Part shown: positions 13,900 through 26,534 of the stretch, piece by piece
Layout of the letters: each line of letters opens with the position of its first letter
How positions within the stretch are numbered: the first letter of the stretch is position 1
Origin: Ampelomyces quisqualis
Lineage: Eukaryota; Ascomycota; Dothideomycetes; Pleosporales; Phaeosphaeriaceae
Direction: 5' to 3'
Length of the DNA stretch: 64,000 bases
Assembly (NCBI GenBank): GCA_018398575.1
Contig: JAGTXZ010000008.1
Span: forward strand, 1,550,001-1,614,000
Translations under genes and position numbers: made by a program
Notes under the pieces: generated by a model
The model's input: only the letters and a program-made list of their open reading frames with translations
What the model was told of the DNA's origin: nothing
Databases searched by the model: none

Positions 13900-16760
13900 A
13901 ACGCTTTAACAGATAGAGTAGAGGCAAGAAGAAGAAGGATAACAGCCTAGACATACGCATTAAGACCCTAACTACTAAAATTAAGCGCCTAGAGAAGCAG
14001 AACAACAGCACTACAAAGAAAGTAGAGGGAAGTAGAGACAAAGATGCTGCGTAAACACAAAACAACGCAATATCTACGCTAATTACTACACCTAGATAGA
14101 AACGCAAGGGTGCTATAGAAAAACAACAGAGGTTACTAGAGGAAGATGCCTACTCTAGCAGCAAAGAAGAACAAGAAGAGTATAATAAAGGTAACAGGAA
14201 TAAAGATAAAGAGCTCTAGTTAGCAAAACAACTTGCGTTAGAAGAAAGGCTGCAGCTCTAAGCCCTACTAAACGCAAGATAAGTGTACTATAAAGAGCCT
14301 GCAACTACAATCTACGCAACTAACACGTAAGACAGAATAGCAGATAAACTGCAAGCTTAAATTAAAGTAGCAATAGAACACTGCCAAGAGGACAAATAGC
14401 GGGAAGCAGCCAACTTCTTTAGATTTCTACTAGAAGACTTTAAGGATAACGCGCCTATAATACTACATTTATTATAGGGACTAACAGTCCTATTTACAGT
14501 ATACTAACTAACAGAGGCCTATATACTTTACAAAAAAGAGCTATCTTCAGATAATAGCAGCATATTCAGGAACATAATAGGTATAGAGAAAACAAGATTA
14601 GCTGTACTTATAATAATTATAGGGCATGCGCACTTTAAGAACTAGACTAAAGTGCAAGAGGACTAATTAAAGAATAAAACTAGTTAATATAGAGCTAAAG
14701 ACAACAGTTAAGAACAGTGCCCTATAACAGACTAACAGACATTCCTATGTGCATGCGAAAAAAACCCTTTAATGCTAGAAGAGCTACAGTTAGCAGCATC
14801 TATAGTAAGCAGATAGAGCTGCGCACTAGCTGCATAGAAGGCTGAAATTATTACTATAGGCCTCCGCAAATCTAAATAGTGCAACCTAAAAAACTCTCTT
14901 ACGCTTTGTATCTGCTTTATAGACAACACCTCTCTATAGAGCATAGGCGCACTAACAGCAGACAAAGAAATAGAGATAAGAATTAATCTGCAAGTTAAAC
15001 AGCACCTTGCAGCGTTTAACCAAAACGTCCTACTACGCAAATTTATAAAGGATAGTAAGAAGTATGTAGAGACAGTTCTGTAGTACATCTAAGAACGCTA
15101 TATACTAAAAGTCTACCCAAGTGCAACTGCGCACTATCTAGCACTGTTTGCTAGCCAATTTATAATTGTATGCAGCTACACAATATTAGTAAAACGCGTA
15201 CTTAACAAATACTAAACTATAAGACTTACAACTACACGCAAAATATTATTAAAAGGTAGCAAAGTAAGCGCAACAGACGCCTTTAATATTCCTAGCTACG
15301 TAGTAATATAGGGACGTATTATCTTTAACAAGTTTTATAACTGCAAATCTAAGAATACTATTATAGGCAACTTGTACAAGACTATTTAAGTTAAGAACTA
15401 TAGTTATTAGTAGAAGGCCTAGGCTCTTTTAGGTACACTAATAGAGAAGGGTCTCTACAAGATACTTATTTTTATCTTCCTAGCGCTTAGCAGACTACAA
15501 GACAATAAGAACTTCTTAAACTAGCACTGTCTTACAGGCAAGAAGGACAACATAGACAGTTCTAAACTATTTACTACTGCTAACTCTGTGTACACAAGTA
15601 TTAAGAAAATTGTAGATATAAGAGAGACAAGAAAGATATTAGGCCTAGTTATAGCAAAGGGCTAGGACACCTACTTATCTAAGGCACAAGAAGGAGTTAA
15701 AAACGTGCTTAATTCTCCTAAGTACATAGCGCTTATAGTATTAGGAGAGAAGATTGCAGCAAGGTTTATGCTGCGTTAAACTCTAGTTACGCAAGACCTA
15801 TAGAGCTAGAAGATTTTAGGCATTAAGGGCAACTTCCTAACGTTCTACTAGCTATGCTAAACAGACAACTTCTAATTGCTTATAGCTAACGCAATAACAA
15901 GATATAAGATAGTGCTATAACAAGAAGGGCTAAACAGCGCAAAAGCTAAGAGCGTATGCATATTTAACTGCGCTAAGATGCAGAGCATCGCAACATTCCT
16001 AATGCTAGCCTAGCTTAAGGCTGCGCTGTTTAAAAGTAAAGGAAGCAAGAAAACTAAGCAGTTTACATTAACGCATATCTAATAGTACTTCTAGCAGCTA
16101 GACAAAGAAATGTTTGCTAATAACCTTAACTTGCTACTTGCATATAGTGCAAAGTATAAGGCAATTAAGCTAGAGGCTAAGAGGACCTATGTTGAAACTA
16201 GACCTAATCCTAATTAGAGAGGCCTAGCAGATAATTAAACAGTACTACGCAACATTTAGGCCAAAATCCTTATTAGCTTATACAAACTATGTGTGCAACT
16301 AGTGCTCTAGATAGAGCTTTAAAAAAAATTTGGCAAAGATGTAGTTCTTTTACTAAGGGAAGGAATGCTAAAGTCTAAAATAGACGCTGTGTTAGCAAAA
16401 TAGAGGGACCTAGACTTAACATTTATTTTGGTAGCGTTAATAGCGTTTGCAGAAGCTATTACGCTAATTAAGGCAAATAAGGTTATAATTGCAGAGCCTT
16501 AAGACAAACAGAGCACCTAAGACCAATTTATGTTTAGGGTATATCAACTAGGCTAGCTAGCAGACATGTGCAAGGGCATTATTCTGTACAACCTAGAAAG
16601 CAATCTAGAAACAAAAGTTCTAAAGAAGCAGAACGTAAAGATATTGTTGCGCAGTAGTCTGCAAGGTGTAACAACAGAAAGAGAAGAGATTAAGTAGGAT
16701 TATAACAAGGAAATCCCTATAAAGCTTAAGGGGCTAGTGTAAATTAGGTAAATCAAGCAG
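13900..16760 (+). pseudogene. Unidentified RIP-degraded coding stretch
   Basis: I do not recognise this protein. A single plus-strand frame keeps amino-acid sense for roughly 950 codons if TAG/TAA are read as lost Trp/Gln codons. It starts with a Lys/Arg/Glu-rich, probably coiled-coil part (for example IKTLTTKIKRLEKQNNS) and an acidic Ser/Glu run, then a more globular part. TGA is nearly absent among its stops, as expected from RIP. It lies upstream of the helicase-like stretch in the same orientation and could belong to the same large element, but no boundary supports that. Confidence 0.4.
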
Positions 16761-16989
16761 TAGAACTGCAGAGTACAGTACACTACTATGCAAAGCTGTA
16801 GGATAAAAAACGCTTAAGTAGATACATAGCCTAGTCCTAAGAGCATAAGAATACAAAAAGTATTGCAAAAGAAGTATATACGTAGACGTAACGCAAAATT
16901 AATTTAAAGCGCAAGGATAGTGTAGATTTGCAGCAAAACCTAAACTAAGTAACAGCGCTATTAAAGGGATTGCCTTAGACTTAAACTAT

Positions 16990-17215
16990 AGTTAGGCACA
17001 GTTAAGGACAGGCTGCTAACTAGCAACACAGTTGTGCAGACAGTGCAAAGCTATGTTAAACACAAGAACTACAAACTATTTTGCAAAAGGGTTCTACAAA
17101 CTAAGCTGCTAATAATAGTATGCTAAGCATTGCTGTTGTTGCTTAGTACAGCAGAGCACAGTTAAGAACTGTCTGGTAGCTAGCAGTACAGTTGTGTCAA
17201 TAGTGTTGCTAATGT
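16990..17215. repeat. Imperfect direct repeat, 162-bp spacing
   Basis: GCACAGTTAAGGACAG near 16,995 and GCACAGTTAAGAACTG near 17,157 are each followed by CTAGCA-containing sequence and ACAGTTGTG. The repeat lies in a non-coding gap between the two degraded coding stretches. Confidence 0.5.
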
Positions 17216-19438
17216 TGCAGATGTTGCTAACGTTGTGTTTTCCTAACAAGCTTAGGAGTAGCAGTATAGTACTTGTCTAACTATTCGCCGCTCTCTATAA
17301 GGCACTACCTAGAGGTATAATTAAAACTTAATAAGCTTTTGGTAGCTCTATGCGCTTACTTACCTATACTACAGCTCTTATTATTACAATAACATAAATA
17401 CACAACCTTTTACCTTATTAGCAAAATCAGAGTTTTTATTTACGTTATTAAAATTACGCACCTGCCTCTTACCTTGTTATTTTAACAATAATAGACACAC
17501 AGACCTACGCTAGCGCAGCTACCTTTTCCTCTACAACCTAGCGCCTATGCTGTCTCTTACCTTATATCTACTTACCTAGCTCTACAACCTTTTTCTGCTA
17601 CCTATATTAACAATACTACTATAGCGCAATTTACTAACGTTAGTATTAATGTGCAAGAACTGCAGAAGCTTACAGGCACTAACCTTACTACAATTAACAG
17701 ATATACTAGTCTATAGTAGTTTAAAAAACGTAAAGAGCAAGAGTTAGATTAAGAAACCCTACCTACAGAAAAACAAGTCAAGACGCTTTATAAGAGTAGC
17801 TACTACAGCAACGTAACGCTTAGTCCTACTAAAGCCTCTAAGTACAAGGAAAAGGCTTTCTAGGCTGTTGTAGCTTTTACAATTAACTCTAAACACCTAA
17901 CAGCTAACAGCGTTAATAAGGCTTACCTAATTACAGCTATTTAGCTTAATTCTCCTAATGTTATTATAAGTAGGCTAGAACTTTAGGCCTTTAAAGATTA
18001 AGTTACAGCTGCTAGACCTAATCCAGAATAGACCTATGTACTACTATCCTTGCTACAGGTCTTAATCCTAGTGTATAAGCCTACTGTGTTTTTAGAGGTC
18101 TTTATAACAAGGTTGGACCGCGCAGCGCTATTAACTAAGTTTGCTATCTTACTGCACACTCCTAATATTAGCAGCTTCTAAGATAACATATAGACTTCTA
18201 CTACGTTTAGCTCTATTACTTTTAACTAACTAGCAAATGTAGAGGTTAAAGACCTGTTATATTACTATGTAGCTATAGGCTGCCCTTAAGCGCGCTTAGT
18301 TAACGCATACTAATTAAAAGTAGTAGATAGTACTATAATCAAGGACTTCTAAGGCTTTGCTATAAACATAATCGCTTAGAAGGCAGTGCAGTTAGGTAGT
18401 CTATTATACACCTCTTTAGATACTAATATCCTTTGCAAAGCTTACTTTGTTATAATAGTAAACCCTAAGTTCTACCCTGCTATGTCTACACGCAAGCTAC
18501 TATACCTTTGTAACTGTCTCTATTTAATATATAGATAGAACATTTCAGTTAAGTAGCTTAATAAGGTCCTTTTGTCTAAGTAACTTACCTATACTGTTGG
18601 TCGCATTCTAGTCTTAGGCATTAAGATTAATAACCTTAAGCAAGCCGTAGAAAAATAAGCTAAGGATAATTAGCTGCCTTCTCGCAGTTGCTCTAGAGAA
18701 TTATAGCTAGAGCGAGTATAATAGACTAAGGTACAACGCAAAGAATATACTACCCTTCTTAAAGCTTAGCGCAAGCGCTGTGCACAACCAAAAACTGCTA
18801 TTGCTAATTGCCTTAACATAGCAGAAAAGCGTTAACAGGAGCTAGGTACCTACGTAAAATTTGTTATCTATAAAGATCCTAACAACTATTCCTACATGCG
18901 TCTAAAGATGTTATTTAACTACCTTAATGTAACTGTTAAGTACTAGCTACAGCACAAAGCTAATATTAACTTTACGTTCTAGAATATACGCCCTTATAGA
19001 GACGTATATAGAGACTAGAAAGACAACCTGTATATCCTAACTAAGCGCATTATTAACGTCTCTAACCTAACCTGCATAGCTTATCTAAAGGGCCTGTTTC
19101 CTTATCTTGCCAAAGATAATCCTAACTATTAGAGGTAATGTTATAAGTTACTAGGACATAGTTATAGTCTTATGTTAATTTAACTCTAACATAATAAGCA
19201 GCTGTTTACCTCTAACTTGTTTACTAAAAAGCTAGATATACTAATAGCTTACAATAACCTTTGCAAGATTATGCAGATGTTACCTATTATCTATATTCTT
19301 GTTTGCAGTACTAACGTTAATCTTCTTGTCTAATTAGTTGTTAAGTAATTTAGAGAGCTGTTAGTTTACAACCCTTTGAGTTTGTTCTATACTAACACAG
19401 AGAACCTAATAATTACTAACATAGGCATCTGCGCTACC

Positions 19439-19737
19439 TGTAACAAGTACATGCAAACACATGTTACATCTGATACCTTATAAAGGCTTAGTAACAGATT
19501 ATATAGAGAGCTAGTAGATTAGGACTAAAAGCGCTCTAATAGCGCTCTAACTTAGCTGCTACGCCTACTATAAATATAAGCCTATAGCATAGATAGAGGA
19601 CAAGTTTCTCTTGTCCTTCTGTACAAGACCTATAGGTATATAGCTAATCTAGAATCTCTGATACAACACGCACTCCTATATGCCTCTAATACGTATCTAA
19701 TTTAATTTTAATAGCTGTACCTACCTGCGTTGTTACA
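19439..19737 (+). repeat. 5' LTR of the chromovirus
   Basis: This 299-bp LTR begins TGTAACA and ends TGTTACA. It holds a TATA box (TATAAATA, 19,569-19,576) and, about 29 bp downstream, the hairpin GGACAAG-TTTCT-CTTGTCC (19,598-19,616), the likely mRNA start. It differs from the 3' LTR at 17 sites by my alignment, all transitions and no indels. Confidence 0.95.
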
Positions 19738-19739
19738 TT

Positions 19740-19752
19740 ACAAGAGAAACTT
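19740..19752 (+). promoter_or_regulatory. Self-complementary primer-binding site
   Basis: ACAAGAGAAACTT lies 2 bp after the 5' LTR and is the exact reverse complement of AAGTTTCTCTTGT at 19,602-19,614 in the LTR, about 30 bp below the TATA box. That layout is the self-priming scheme described for Tf1, where the mRNA 5' end folds back on the PBS. I see no separate tRNA-type site, but could not test all tRNAs. Confidence 0.75.
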
Positions 19753-22700
19753 TGTCCTGCTAGTAATAGCATTTAGATAATATTGCTATTTACTTTTAAA
19801 AAGATTGCGTTAAAACGTCTAGAACTCTATCTAAATTAGATTTATTTACAACCTTAAATCTATTAAACACAGTTAGGATCCCTTAGATCTTCTAACAGCT
19901 AAAGCCTTTAGGTTTAGATCTTTTTATTAACACACAGTTAGGATTACTTTGGTAAAAGTTGTGTTTAGCGCTACAATAGAAACTTAGAGACTATTAATAA
20001 CCTAGGAGTATTAGAGGCAACGCTAATAACTCTCTCTAAAGAACTAACCTCAAGAGCCTTCCTCTAAGACAACTCTGTATTAACTGTAACAACCTAGCAA
20101 CAGAGTGCTAAAGCAAAAAAGACAGACACTAAGGAACCCCCTTAGCCTAGAGCTGCACTAAATCTAACCTCTGCCTAAATAGAGGTTAATTAATTACAAC
20201 AAGATTTGAAATAGGCTTTAGTAGAAATTAATTCCCTTAAGAAAGGACTAACTCTGTTAATAGAACTAGACAAGCCCCTACCTACTACCAAATTATCCTA
20301 GAATAATTCTGTACCCTGCTGTTTATCTAATAGCTTTACATCTAAGTACTTACATTACTATAAAGGCTCTTGCTAACTTTAACAATCTAAGAAAACGCCT
20401 AATATAGACAATCTTAGCAATAGAAAAGATTCTACCTTCTGCTAATAGCAGGCCTTAATCTAGAATTAACTTAAAATTAACTTAGATTACTATTAGACTA
20501 AAAGACAACGTATAGCCTTAGTATAGGGCTACACTATAGGATTAGCCAAGGGCTATCTTAAGCTACAATATTTATTAGATACTAATTAAGAGCAATTTTA
20601 GAACGCTAAGCAAATAGTTAAGCTACTTAAGTCCTATTTTATTATAGGCAATAAGGTAGCTAAAAGCTGTGCAGCGTTTAATTAATTGCAGATAACAAAG
20701 AAGGAAACGTTCCCCTTATTTAAAGCTAAGTTTTTGAGTTCTGCAGTTAAGGGATAAGTACTCCTTTTAAAGTAGTTTTACTACTTATAGACTAAGATTA
20801 CGCTAGGGTTGCAAGCCCCTAACCTAGGATTTAAGCACTAATAGAAGAACTTATTTGATTAGATAGTAGAACACCTTACTGCATACAATATAGAGTAAAA
20901 GAATAACCTTACACTAAGTATAACACTAGCTGCTGCTAAGTTACTAATTAGGTTAGCTCTACAACAGAATTTAGAGCCAAATTAGACTACTACTACTAAC
21001 GCTCTAACAAATTCTGTGCTAGCCTATTAATCTACAACAGTACGTCTTCCTACAAAGACCTCTAAGCTAGAACAACAAAAGACCCCTAGTAGTTGTTACA
21101 ATTGTAGTAAGCTAGAACACTACTCTAGTAACTACATAAAGCCTTGTGTGCGTTAGATTAAAGCTATAGAAGTAGATAAGTATAAAGATGCTTAAGAGCA
21201 ACCTAATCAAGAGGTGTATTATACAAAAAACAGAAGCGCCTAGAAGAACACTTCTTCTTAGGCCTAAGCTGTTACAATCTATCTTACCTTAACTTTTCCT
21301 ATTTGTTTTGCAGTCTCTATTTCCTTATACCTACGCTTCTTTATAACTAAGGCCTTAGCTTACGCCTTAATACTCTTGTTAACACTAGTACTTAAGGTTT
21401 CTTATTTTTGAATTTATAAATTGTTTTATCTGTTTCTAAAGCCTTATAGCAACCTATCTAGAAGCTCCTCTTCTAGGTTTAGGTGTGCAGCTTTAAGGAT
21501 TAGATTACTTCTTTAGTTACTTAATATATTTAACTACACTTAAATATTAATAGCTAAAAGATTTTAAACTGTCTATTCCTTATTCTTAATTTTAGGTCTT
21601 AGGATTATATACTTAGCCTCTAATAGTTAAGACAATTTAAGATTCAATTAGACACAGATAGGTTACAGTTTATTTAGCTATCTAAGTACCCCTATTTATA
21701 TAATTCTTTACCTTCTATTCTTACTATTCTATATCAAGCTATAGTGCTAGCTACTATCTATCTCAATATGCAATAACGCAACGCCCTATAGGAGAAAGAA
21801 GACTATTGTATCTAAAACAGTCCTTACTGTTCTTCTTCTTCTATTTATTATATTAAGAGATACTTAAAGCTCCTATCAGCTCAAAAAATCTTAGAGATTC
21901 CTTATACCCTAACTAAGCAAACCTGCTTAGAGTCCAAATCCCCTCTAAGCACCTACATAGCTCTTATTTCTGCTAATGCATTTTACTTTATTATAAAGAA
22001 GCTCTAGAACAAGTTCTTTATAACAAGCCTCTATAAGATTAACAGGATCCTTGCCTCTAAGGACGACGCAGACAATTAAAGCTAATTAGATAAGAAATTA
22101 CCTACCTACTACTCCTAGTATTAGGATGTATTTAGTAAGTTAGCAGCTAATCAATTGCCTCTTTACTATCTGTATAATTACAAGATTGTCTTTAAAGAAC
22201 TATTACTAAATGCGTTTAGTCCCCTATACAAGTAGAATTAGAAGAAGCTTAAAGCTACTAAGGCCTACATCTAGGAACACTTTTAGAAGGGTTTTATTAA
22301 GGCTAGCCAAAGCCCTTTTGCTTTACCTATTCTCTGTATACGCAAACCAAATAGAGATATACGCATCTGTGTAGACTACTAGAAGATTAACGCCCTTACG
22401 CGCAAGGACGTCTATCTAATCCTTTGTATTAATAAGCTGCTATTATGTCCCTCTAAAGCTAAGATCTTTACTAAGTTTAATATCTAGGCTGCCTTTAACA
22501 AAATTTGTATAGATCTAGACTCTAAAGAGTATACTACCTTTTAGACCTATTACAGTATATATAAGTGTAAGGTTCTCTCTTTTAGCTTATATAATAGGCT
22601 AGCAACATATTAGCGCTATATAAACAATGTACTAATTAATTATCTTAATAATTTCTGCATTACGTATCTTAACAATATCCTAATCTACTTAGAGGATATA

Positions 22701-25700
22701 AACTTATATTAGGAACACGTCTAAAAGGTCTTAGAGCGCCTACGTACTGTAGGACTCTAAGTAGACATTTAGAAGAGTAAATTTTATGTAACCTGCACAA
22801 AGTATCTAGGCTACGTTTTAACAAACCAGGGCACTAAAGTTAACTCTAACAAGGTAGAAGCACTCTAAAACTAGGCTAAACCTACTATAGTTACTAGCGT
22901 TAAGTTATTTCTTAGTTTTGCTAGTTTCTATTAACAGTTTATTAAGGATTTCTCTTATGTAGCTAAACTAATCCTAAAGCTTTAAAGTCCCTCTACACTA
23001 TTTGAATAGACTATAGACTACTAACAGGCTTTTAATTAGATTAAAGCCTTACTCCTAGCTATTCCTACGCTATCTTATTTCTATCCTAAGTATAACACAA
23101 AGTTAGAAACTAACGCGTTAGATAGAGTAATAGCAGGAGTACTCTCTTAGAAGCACCCTAACAACAAGTAGTATCCTATAGCCTTCTATAGTTACACTCT
23201 ATTTGGGGCTAAGCTTAATTAGAAAATACATAACAAAGAACTTTTTGCTATCCTAAAAGCGTTTAAAAAGTAGAGAGCTAAACTTACCTCTATATAGAGT
23301 TAAATCTAGGTGTATTTAGATTACTGCTCCTTAGAATACTTTATAACTACTAAGGTTCTTAATGCACGTTAAGCACAATAGGCAGAGATTATTACCTCTT
23401 TTAATTTCTGTATTAAGTATACGCCTAGCAAGCTTAACAAGTAAGCTAATATCCTAAGCTAAAGGAAACAGAACGTTAGTAAGGTTAAGGCTGCCTAACA
23501 AGACAACAGATCTTGTGTACTTCTAGGACCTAAACGCCTAAACCCCCTAGTTAACTCCAAACTAGCTTAGAACTATGTCTGTAACTAGCTAGAGATTAAT
23601 GTTTTAGCTATTTTAGTCTAATCTATTAGTGCCCCCCTAAATCTTAACTTATTAGAACTAATTAAAGCCTTATTAGCAGAGAATTGCTACTCCTTTAAAG
23701 AAGAACGCCTTACGCTACTATAGCTGTATTGTATCTAAAAAGGACTACTGCTGTATTACTTACGCCTATATGTACCTAAGGATTCCTCTTTGTGCACCTA
23801 ACTAATTAGAGAAGCTTACAATTAGGTATCTACTGCCTACCTAAGCGCTATAAAGACGTATTAGCTCTTAGCTTAGCAATACTACTAGAAAGGTATAGAG
23901 GCTATATGCAAACGCTATGTACAAAACTGCGTTTCCTGTTAAAGATCCTATCTAAGACAGCTCTAATTCTAAGGGTTTCTCTATCTGTTACTAATTCTTA
24001 ATAGGCCTATGCAGCATTTGTGTATAGATTTTAAGACATTCCTAACTAATTAGTATAGCTATAATTAAATTATAGTTATTATTAATTGCCTATTAAAGCA
24101 AGCTATCTCTATCCTGTGTTACAAGACTATTAACGCCTAGGAAATAGCTTATTTGTTTATCTAATAGGTATACTAATTTAGCTACACGCCTAAAAGCATA
24201 GTGTCTAACTGCAGCCTCTAGTTTGTGTCTTAATTCTAGTCTAAGTTCTGTAAGATCCTAAGCGTGCAAATTAAGCTTTCTACAGCCTACTATAAACAAA
24301 CTAATAGATAAACTAAGATTATAAACAAGTATATTAATTAACAATTAAGGCTCTTTGTATCCTACTACTAGGATAACTAGAGTAACCTCTTGCTAATAAT
24401 TAATTAAGCTTAAGCTACACTACTGCACTCTGCAATTAGTATAGCACTATACTAGCTCTTGTTTAGATCTAAACTACAATAGAGCTAGAATTAGGTATTA
24501 TCTTCTTTAAAATATAAAGATGTAAATGTTAAAGATGCCTTAAGCTTAGCTACCTGCCTGCATAAAGCCTAGCGCATAGCTAAAGATAATATAGAGAAGG
24601 CGCAGCAACAAATAGCTGCTAAGGTAAACAAATATTGTTAACCTATTAATTAGGCAGTAGGTAACAAGGTTTACCTCTTAACCTAAAACCTATCTGTTAC
24701 CTGCCTAAGTCGCAAACTCGCTAAATTGTAGGAAAGCCTCTTTAAAGTTCTAGAATAAGTTAGTTATTTATTTTAACTAAAGCTACCTAAAAGATCTAAG
24801 ATCTATAATATATTTACTCTAGATGTCCTCTGCAAGGACTCTAACAACCCCCTAGCTAGTTAGCTAAGCCTAAACCTATCTAGCATCCTAATTCAAGGCG
24901 TTAAAGAATAGGAAGTTAAAGAGATCCTAGCTAGTAAGCTATACTACTCTATCCTAAAGTATTGTATAAAATAGGTAGGCTATAATCCTAACCTTACCTA
25001 GTATAATGCCTTAAACTTTATAGGCGCTCTATACATATTGCAAGCGTTCTATAAACGCTATCTAAAACAGCTAAGACTCCTACAAGCGTTAGCTAAATAG
25101 ATTATAGCATAGAAAAAAGGAGTTAAAGATCTTACAGCATTGCAAGATAATTATGTTAGGGAAATTAAACTTGATATTGCAACTACTACACTAGTAGGTA
25201 ACAGCTATTAACAATAAGAGTCTTACTCTTCTATTAGATCTAATAGTAGACTGTTGTTACTACTAGTAGAATGTTCTTAATTGTCTAAATCCCTAGGTGC
25301 AGACACTAACGCACTACCTAGTAGTCCTCTATTCTAGCTCTGCTTGCTGTAAGTACTAGCCTCTTGCGCTGCCTTTTGCGCCTCCTCTTACTCTACTAAC
25401 TAATTAGCCCTTAATACTATTATAACATCTACTAGCTAAGCGACTACACTAGTTAACCTTGCTGTGCTCCTCTTAAGTAACCTAACCTCCTTAGCTATTG
25501 CCCTAACCTCTCTAGCTAGCTTCTCCCTCTAGTAATAAGCGCTAACTAACAAGTTAGCGTTATTTATATTAGCTACTTGTACAGTGCTTACTTACACAAT
25601 AGTAGCTAACTAAAACGCTACCTTCTTAACAGCAGCCTTCTACTCTAACACTACCTTGTTAGACTTGTCTCTACCTAAGGCAGCAAACCTGTAGTTAAGA

Positions 25701-26221
25701 GCCCTAGAGAGGCTATTATACTCCTAGCCTGTATATAGAGAAACTAGGCAACACTTCTTATTTAAGAGTGTGCAGTAAGCATACTTCTTAGACACGTCTA
25801 AATAGAATCTAAACTTAATATTAAAATAGCTGCAGGCAAAAGCCCTTGCAGCCTGCAGGTAAACAACCTAATAGGCTAGAGGATAAGCTCTAGAAAGGAC
25901 AGGAATAGGCATTATGTGTATCTACTATATAGTTAGCTAGTAATTAAGAAAGGATAAGGCTTAGATAGCTTTAGGTATACAAACGTAAGAGAGAAAGTGT
26001 AGAGAAGTAGTATACTAGAGGGCTAGCCTTGTATATATGCTTAAAAAGCTTAAGGTAAAGTTAAGAACGTTAAACGCGCTAGCGCGCTAATTAAAACAAT
26101 AACAAACAGCTATATTACGTTATTCTAAAATAAACTTAAGGTAAATAAGAGTTTACAACAATTTAGAGAGGTATCTAAAACAATACTAATACAGACCTAA
26201 TTGATAGAGACTATTAATTTT

Positions 26222-26232
26222 AAGAAGGAGGG
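26222..26232 (+). promoter_or_regulatory. Polypurine tract before 3' LTR
   Basis: AAGAAGGAGGG sits directly upstream of the 3' LTR, three bases before its start. It is the expected plus-strand primer for reverse transcription. Confidence 0.8.
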
Positions 26233-26235
26233 TAA

Positions 26236-26534
26236 TATAACAAGCACATGCAAACACATATTACATCTAATACTTTATAAAGGCTTAGTAACAGATTATA
26301 TAGAGAGCTAGTAGATTAAGACTAAAAGCACTCTAACAGCGCTCTAACTTAGCTACTACGCCTACTATAAATATAAGCCTATAGCATAGATAGAGAACAA
26401 GTTTCTCTTATCCTTCTATACAAGACCTATAGGTGTATAGCCAATCTAGAATCTCTAATATAACACGCACTCCTATATGCCTCTAATACGTATCTAATTT
26501 AATTCTAATAGCTGTACCTACCTGCGTTGTTACA
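26236..26534 (+). repeat. 3' LTR of the chromovirus
   Basis: This 299-bp copy ends TGTTACA; its start TATAACA is a G-to-A change from TGTAACA. It is followed by the CTACC target duplication. It carries more of the 17 transitions than the 5' copy. Confidence 0.95.

Larger units (their letters stand above)
19439..26534 (+). mobile_element. Complete RIP-inactivated Ty3/Gypsy chromovirus
   Basis: The element is 7,096 bp with 299-bp LTRs (TGTAACA...TGTTACA) and a perfect 5-bp target duplication CTACC at 19,434-19,438 and 26,535-26,539. Domains in order, reading stops as Trp/Gln: gag-like region (~19.99-21.25 kb) with a zinc knuckle C-x2-C-x4-H near 21,094 whose last Cys is Tyr; and reverse transcriptase from ~22,306 with SPFALPILCIRKPNRDIR and active-site YLNN at 22,665-22,676 (family YLDD, both Asp lost). 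Then RNase H (~23.1-23.4 kb), integrase zinc region (~23.8-23.96 kb) and core with SNCSLQF replacing S-D-x-G-x-Q-F (~24.0-24.26 kb), and a C-terminal chromodomain (~24.9-25.01 kb: LKYCIK, VGYNPNLT, Trp codons as TAG). Chromodomains of such elements are known to steer insertion to heterochromatin, which fits its nest. The element is dead. Confidence 0.93.

Noticed and set aside
13691..15088. Minus-strand open frames of 138 and 118 codons
   Set aside because: They are antisense shadows of the Lys/Arg-rich plus-strand relic, giving Leu/Val-rich low-complexity sequence with no motif.
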